This document shows, one piece after another, positions 5,726 through 6,679 of a stretch of DNA of 6,679 nt. The DNA lies in NCBI GenBank assembly GCA_033720975.1, contig JAWWBL010000095.1, positions 1 through 6,679 of the forward strand, in the 5' to 3' direction. The translations under genes were made by a program, and so were the position numbers. The stretch is from JAWWBL01 sp033720975. GTDB lineage: Bacteria; Actinomycetota; Acidimicrobiia; Spongiisociales; ZC4RG35. Every line of letters begins with the position of its first letter. Position 1 is the first letter of the stretch. Under the pieces are notes generated by a model that worked only from the letters and a program-made list of their open reading frames with translations, searched no databases and was not told where the DNA came from.

Positions 5726-5889
5726 CCTAACCGTTCGATGGCGGTCAGATTCTGTTCGAGGGCGGTCCCCGATGGCACCCCTGTGGCCGCTCGCTCGAGA
5801 TCGTCAAGCTCTTTCCGAGCCGTCGTGCTCTTCGATGATCTGTTGAGCGGCGTCGGCGATGCGGAAGGGGAACTCGCCCAAGAGGGCAT
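5701..5889 (-). pseudogene. Possible frameshifted C-terminal tail of the glycoside hydrolase
   Basis: Beyond the hydrolase stop at 5804-5806, another minus-strand frame stays open to a TGA at 5701-5703 and reads like coding sequence: RKELDDLERAATG, then TALEQNL-TAIERLG, which is a repeated heptad. Its third codon positions are mostly G or C, and the single CTCGAG here (5794-5799) falls in the Leu-Glu register seen everywhere else in the window. Removing one base in the TTT run at 5812-5814 would join it to the hydrolase as ...DGSEELDDLER.... The upper part of this frame (above about 5815) is only a shadow of the hydrolase gene. The tail overlaps the end of the ferredoxin gene antisense by 25 bp. 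A genuine hydrolase end at 5804 remains equally plausible. Confidence 0.3.
5734..5767. repeat. Two 13-bp direct repeats with a 21-bp period
   Basis: TTCGATGGCGGTC (5734-5746) and TTCGAGGGCGGTC (5755-5767) differ at one base and are offset by exactly 21 bp, or seven codons. On the minus strand they encode the heptads TALEQNL and TAIERLG in the possible tail frame. They lie in the 78-bp gap between the ferredoxin stop and the hydrolase stop. No convincing terminator hairpin was found there. Confidence 0.6.
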
Positions 5890-6679
5890 GCTCCCCGATC
5901 ACAGCTCCGGCGGCGCTCCATCCCTGGTTCACCGTTCCCCCCGCCTCGGGTTTCAGCCCGTTGACAAACTCTGCAAACCCCCATGAGGGAGTCTCGCCTG
6001 CCGGAAGAGAGTTGGCCTTGTGGATTCCCTCGAGTAGGCGGGCTGCCTGCTCGAGGTCTTCTGCTTTCGCCCTCTCTGCACAGTGGAAACCGCCGATCAT
6101 CGGCCACCGTCCGCCGTTGTGGTACTCGTGGGGCCGATTCCTGAAGTCGTATTGGAAGGTCATCTGTAGCTCTTCCCATGCCTCATCGACAGGAGTGATC
6201 ACCGGGTGAAATGCCGGAACTATCGGCAACTCCTCATCCAGAAGCTCTCTGATGTAGGAGTCGACAGCAGTGCGCTGCTCGTCGTTGGCGACATCCAGCA
6301 GAGAGGCCAAAACGTTGGCCATCGCGTCGAATCTGAAGCCGTATCCCGCCGGCCCGAAATACGGCATCCAGTATTCGCCCTCACGTAACGGCGCCGCGTC
6401 CAGTCCCTTCCGGAAAAGGGTCGGGTGATATACGTCGCCATGAATCTCCCCATCTCCGTCGAACCAGTAGTTGCTTTGGATCAAATTGCGAAGTCTTTGA
6501 GTCCGAGCCTCCAGCTCGTGGTCCGACGTCCCGTCCAAATGGGCTCGCACGGAGCAAACCGACCGAAGGGCCTGTAAGTAGAGCAACTGGTCGTAGAGGA
6601 CGTACCCGTGTTGGAGATACTCGTCTGCCCAGTCCCCGGTGACCGGCACGTAGATGAGACCGCGGCCATTGAACTCCCA
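5804..6679 (-). CDS. Glycoside hydrolase, (alpha/alpha)6 barrel, C-terminal part
   Basis: The frame is open to the window edge on the minus strand, giving 291 residues of the C-terminal part; the GTG at 6649 is internal. Numbered from the edge, motifs are GLIYVPVTGDWADEYLQHGY (7-26), YDQLLYLQALR (29-39), YWMPYFGP (103-110), EYHNGGRWPMIGGFHC (185-200), WGFAEF (233-238) and NQGWSAAGAVIGEH (251-264). The run of 'DWADE', 'YHNGG-WP-IGGF', 'W-F-EF' and 'Q-WSAAG' is characteristic of six-hairpin barrel glycosidases related to neutral/alkaline invertase (GH100) and amylo-alpha-1,6-glucosidase-like enzymes. Acid residues in DWADE and WGFAEF are candidate catalytic groups, by position only. No signal peptide can be judged because the N-terminus is missing. 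A role in cytoplasmic sucrose, glucosylglycerate or glycogen-type sugar breakdown is inferred; the exact family is uncertain. It converges on the ferredoxin operon, and its 3' end may be frameshifted. Confidence 0.75.
   Translation of the reverse strand, partial: WEFNGRGLIYVPVTGDWADEYLQHGYVLYDQLLYLQALRSVCSVRAHLDGTSDHELEARTQRLRNLIQSNYWFDGDGEIHGDVYHPTLFRKGLDAAPLREGEYWMPYFGPAGYGFRFDAMANVLASLLDVANDEQRTAVDSYIRELLDEELPIVPAFHPVITPVDEAWEELQMTFQYDFRNRPHEYHNGGRWPMIGGFHCAERAKAEDLEQAARLLEGIHKANSLPAGETPSWGFAEFVNGLKPEAGGTVNQGWSAAGAVIGEHALLGEFPFRIADAAQQIIEEHDGSERA

Noticed and set aside
5726..5803. Bidirectional terminator between the convergent genes
   Set aside because: Only a weak, bulged stem (GGCAC/GTGGCC) can be drawn, and there is no T-run on either strand.
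5745..6179. Minus-strand open frame overlapping the glycoside hydrolase in another frame
   Set aside because: The hydrolase frame carries the recognisable YHNGG-WP and QGWSAAG motifs; this frame is low-complexity Arg/Gly/Pro sequence.

Overview
This window looks like chromosomal DNA from a high-GC Gram-positive bacterium. Actinomycetota is the best guess, perhaps an environmental Acidimicrobiia-like lineage. The reasons are GC-rich third codon positions, GTG starts, short spacers or 4-bp gene overlaps, -10 boxes placed so close to start codons that leaderless mRNAs are likely, and the protein families present. No phage, transposase, CRISPR, tRNA or rRNA signal was seen.

Left part (1-3182). 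The window opens with the C-terminal 118 residues of a protein resembling the alpha/alpha-toroid terpene-cyclase/prenyltransferase fold. A 68-bp gap follows, with a good TTGACA/TATAGT promoter whose -10 box lies inside a perfect 7+5+7 palindrome. That is the expected layout of a self-repressing TetR-family gene, which follows directly. The TetR gene overlaps by 4 bp (GTGA) a 724-residue PEP-synthase-like phosphotransferase: a compact ATP-grasp domain, a large divergent middle domain and a C-terminal swivelling His domain, as in rifampin phosphotransferase. The pair looks like a ligand-induced drug- or metabolite-modifying operon.

Middle part (3183-4980). A short-chain dehydrogenase/reductase (SDR) overlaps by 4 bp (ATGA) a divergent homologue of QueA (SAM:tRNA ribosyltransferase-isomerase). 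The QueA homologue keeps the fold landmarks but has lost several signature motifs of true queuosine enzymes. No other queuosine gene is present. This translationally coupled pair is the strongest candidate for an undescribed pathway.

Right part (4981-6679). A perfect TATAAAT box puts the predicted transcription start on the A of an ATG, so a leaderless operon begins there. It encodes a 121-residue protein made of two tandem helix-turn-helix repeats and, 5 bp later, a single-cluster ferredoxin with an Asp in place of one cysteine ligand. Converging from the other strand is the 3' end of a gene for an (alpha/alpha)6-barrel glycoside hydrolase (neutral invertase or amylo-glucosidase type). Past its stop codon a second frame still looks coding, which raises the possibility of a one-base frameshift.

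Across the window the hexamer CTCGAG occurs 19 times by manual count, every time as the in-frame codon pair Leu-Glu. All functional names rest on recognition of motifs and family patterns by eye; no database search was run.
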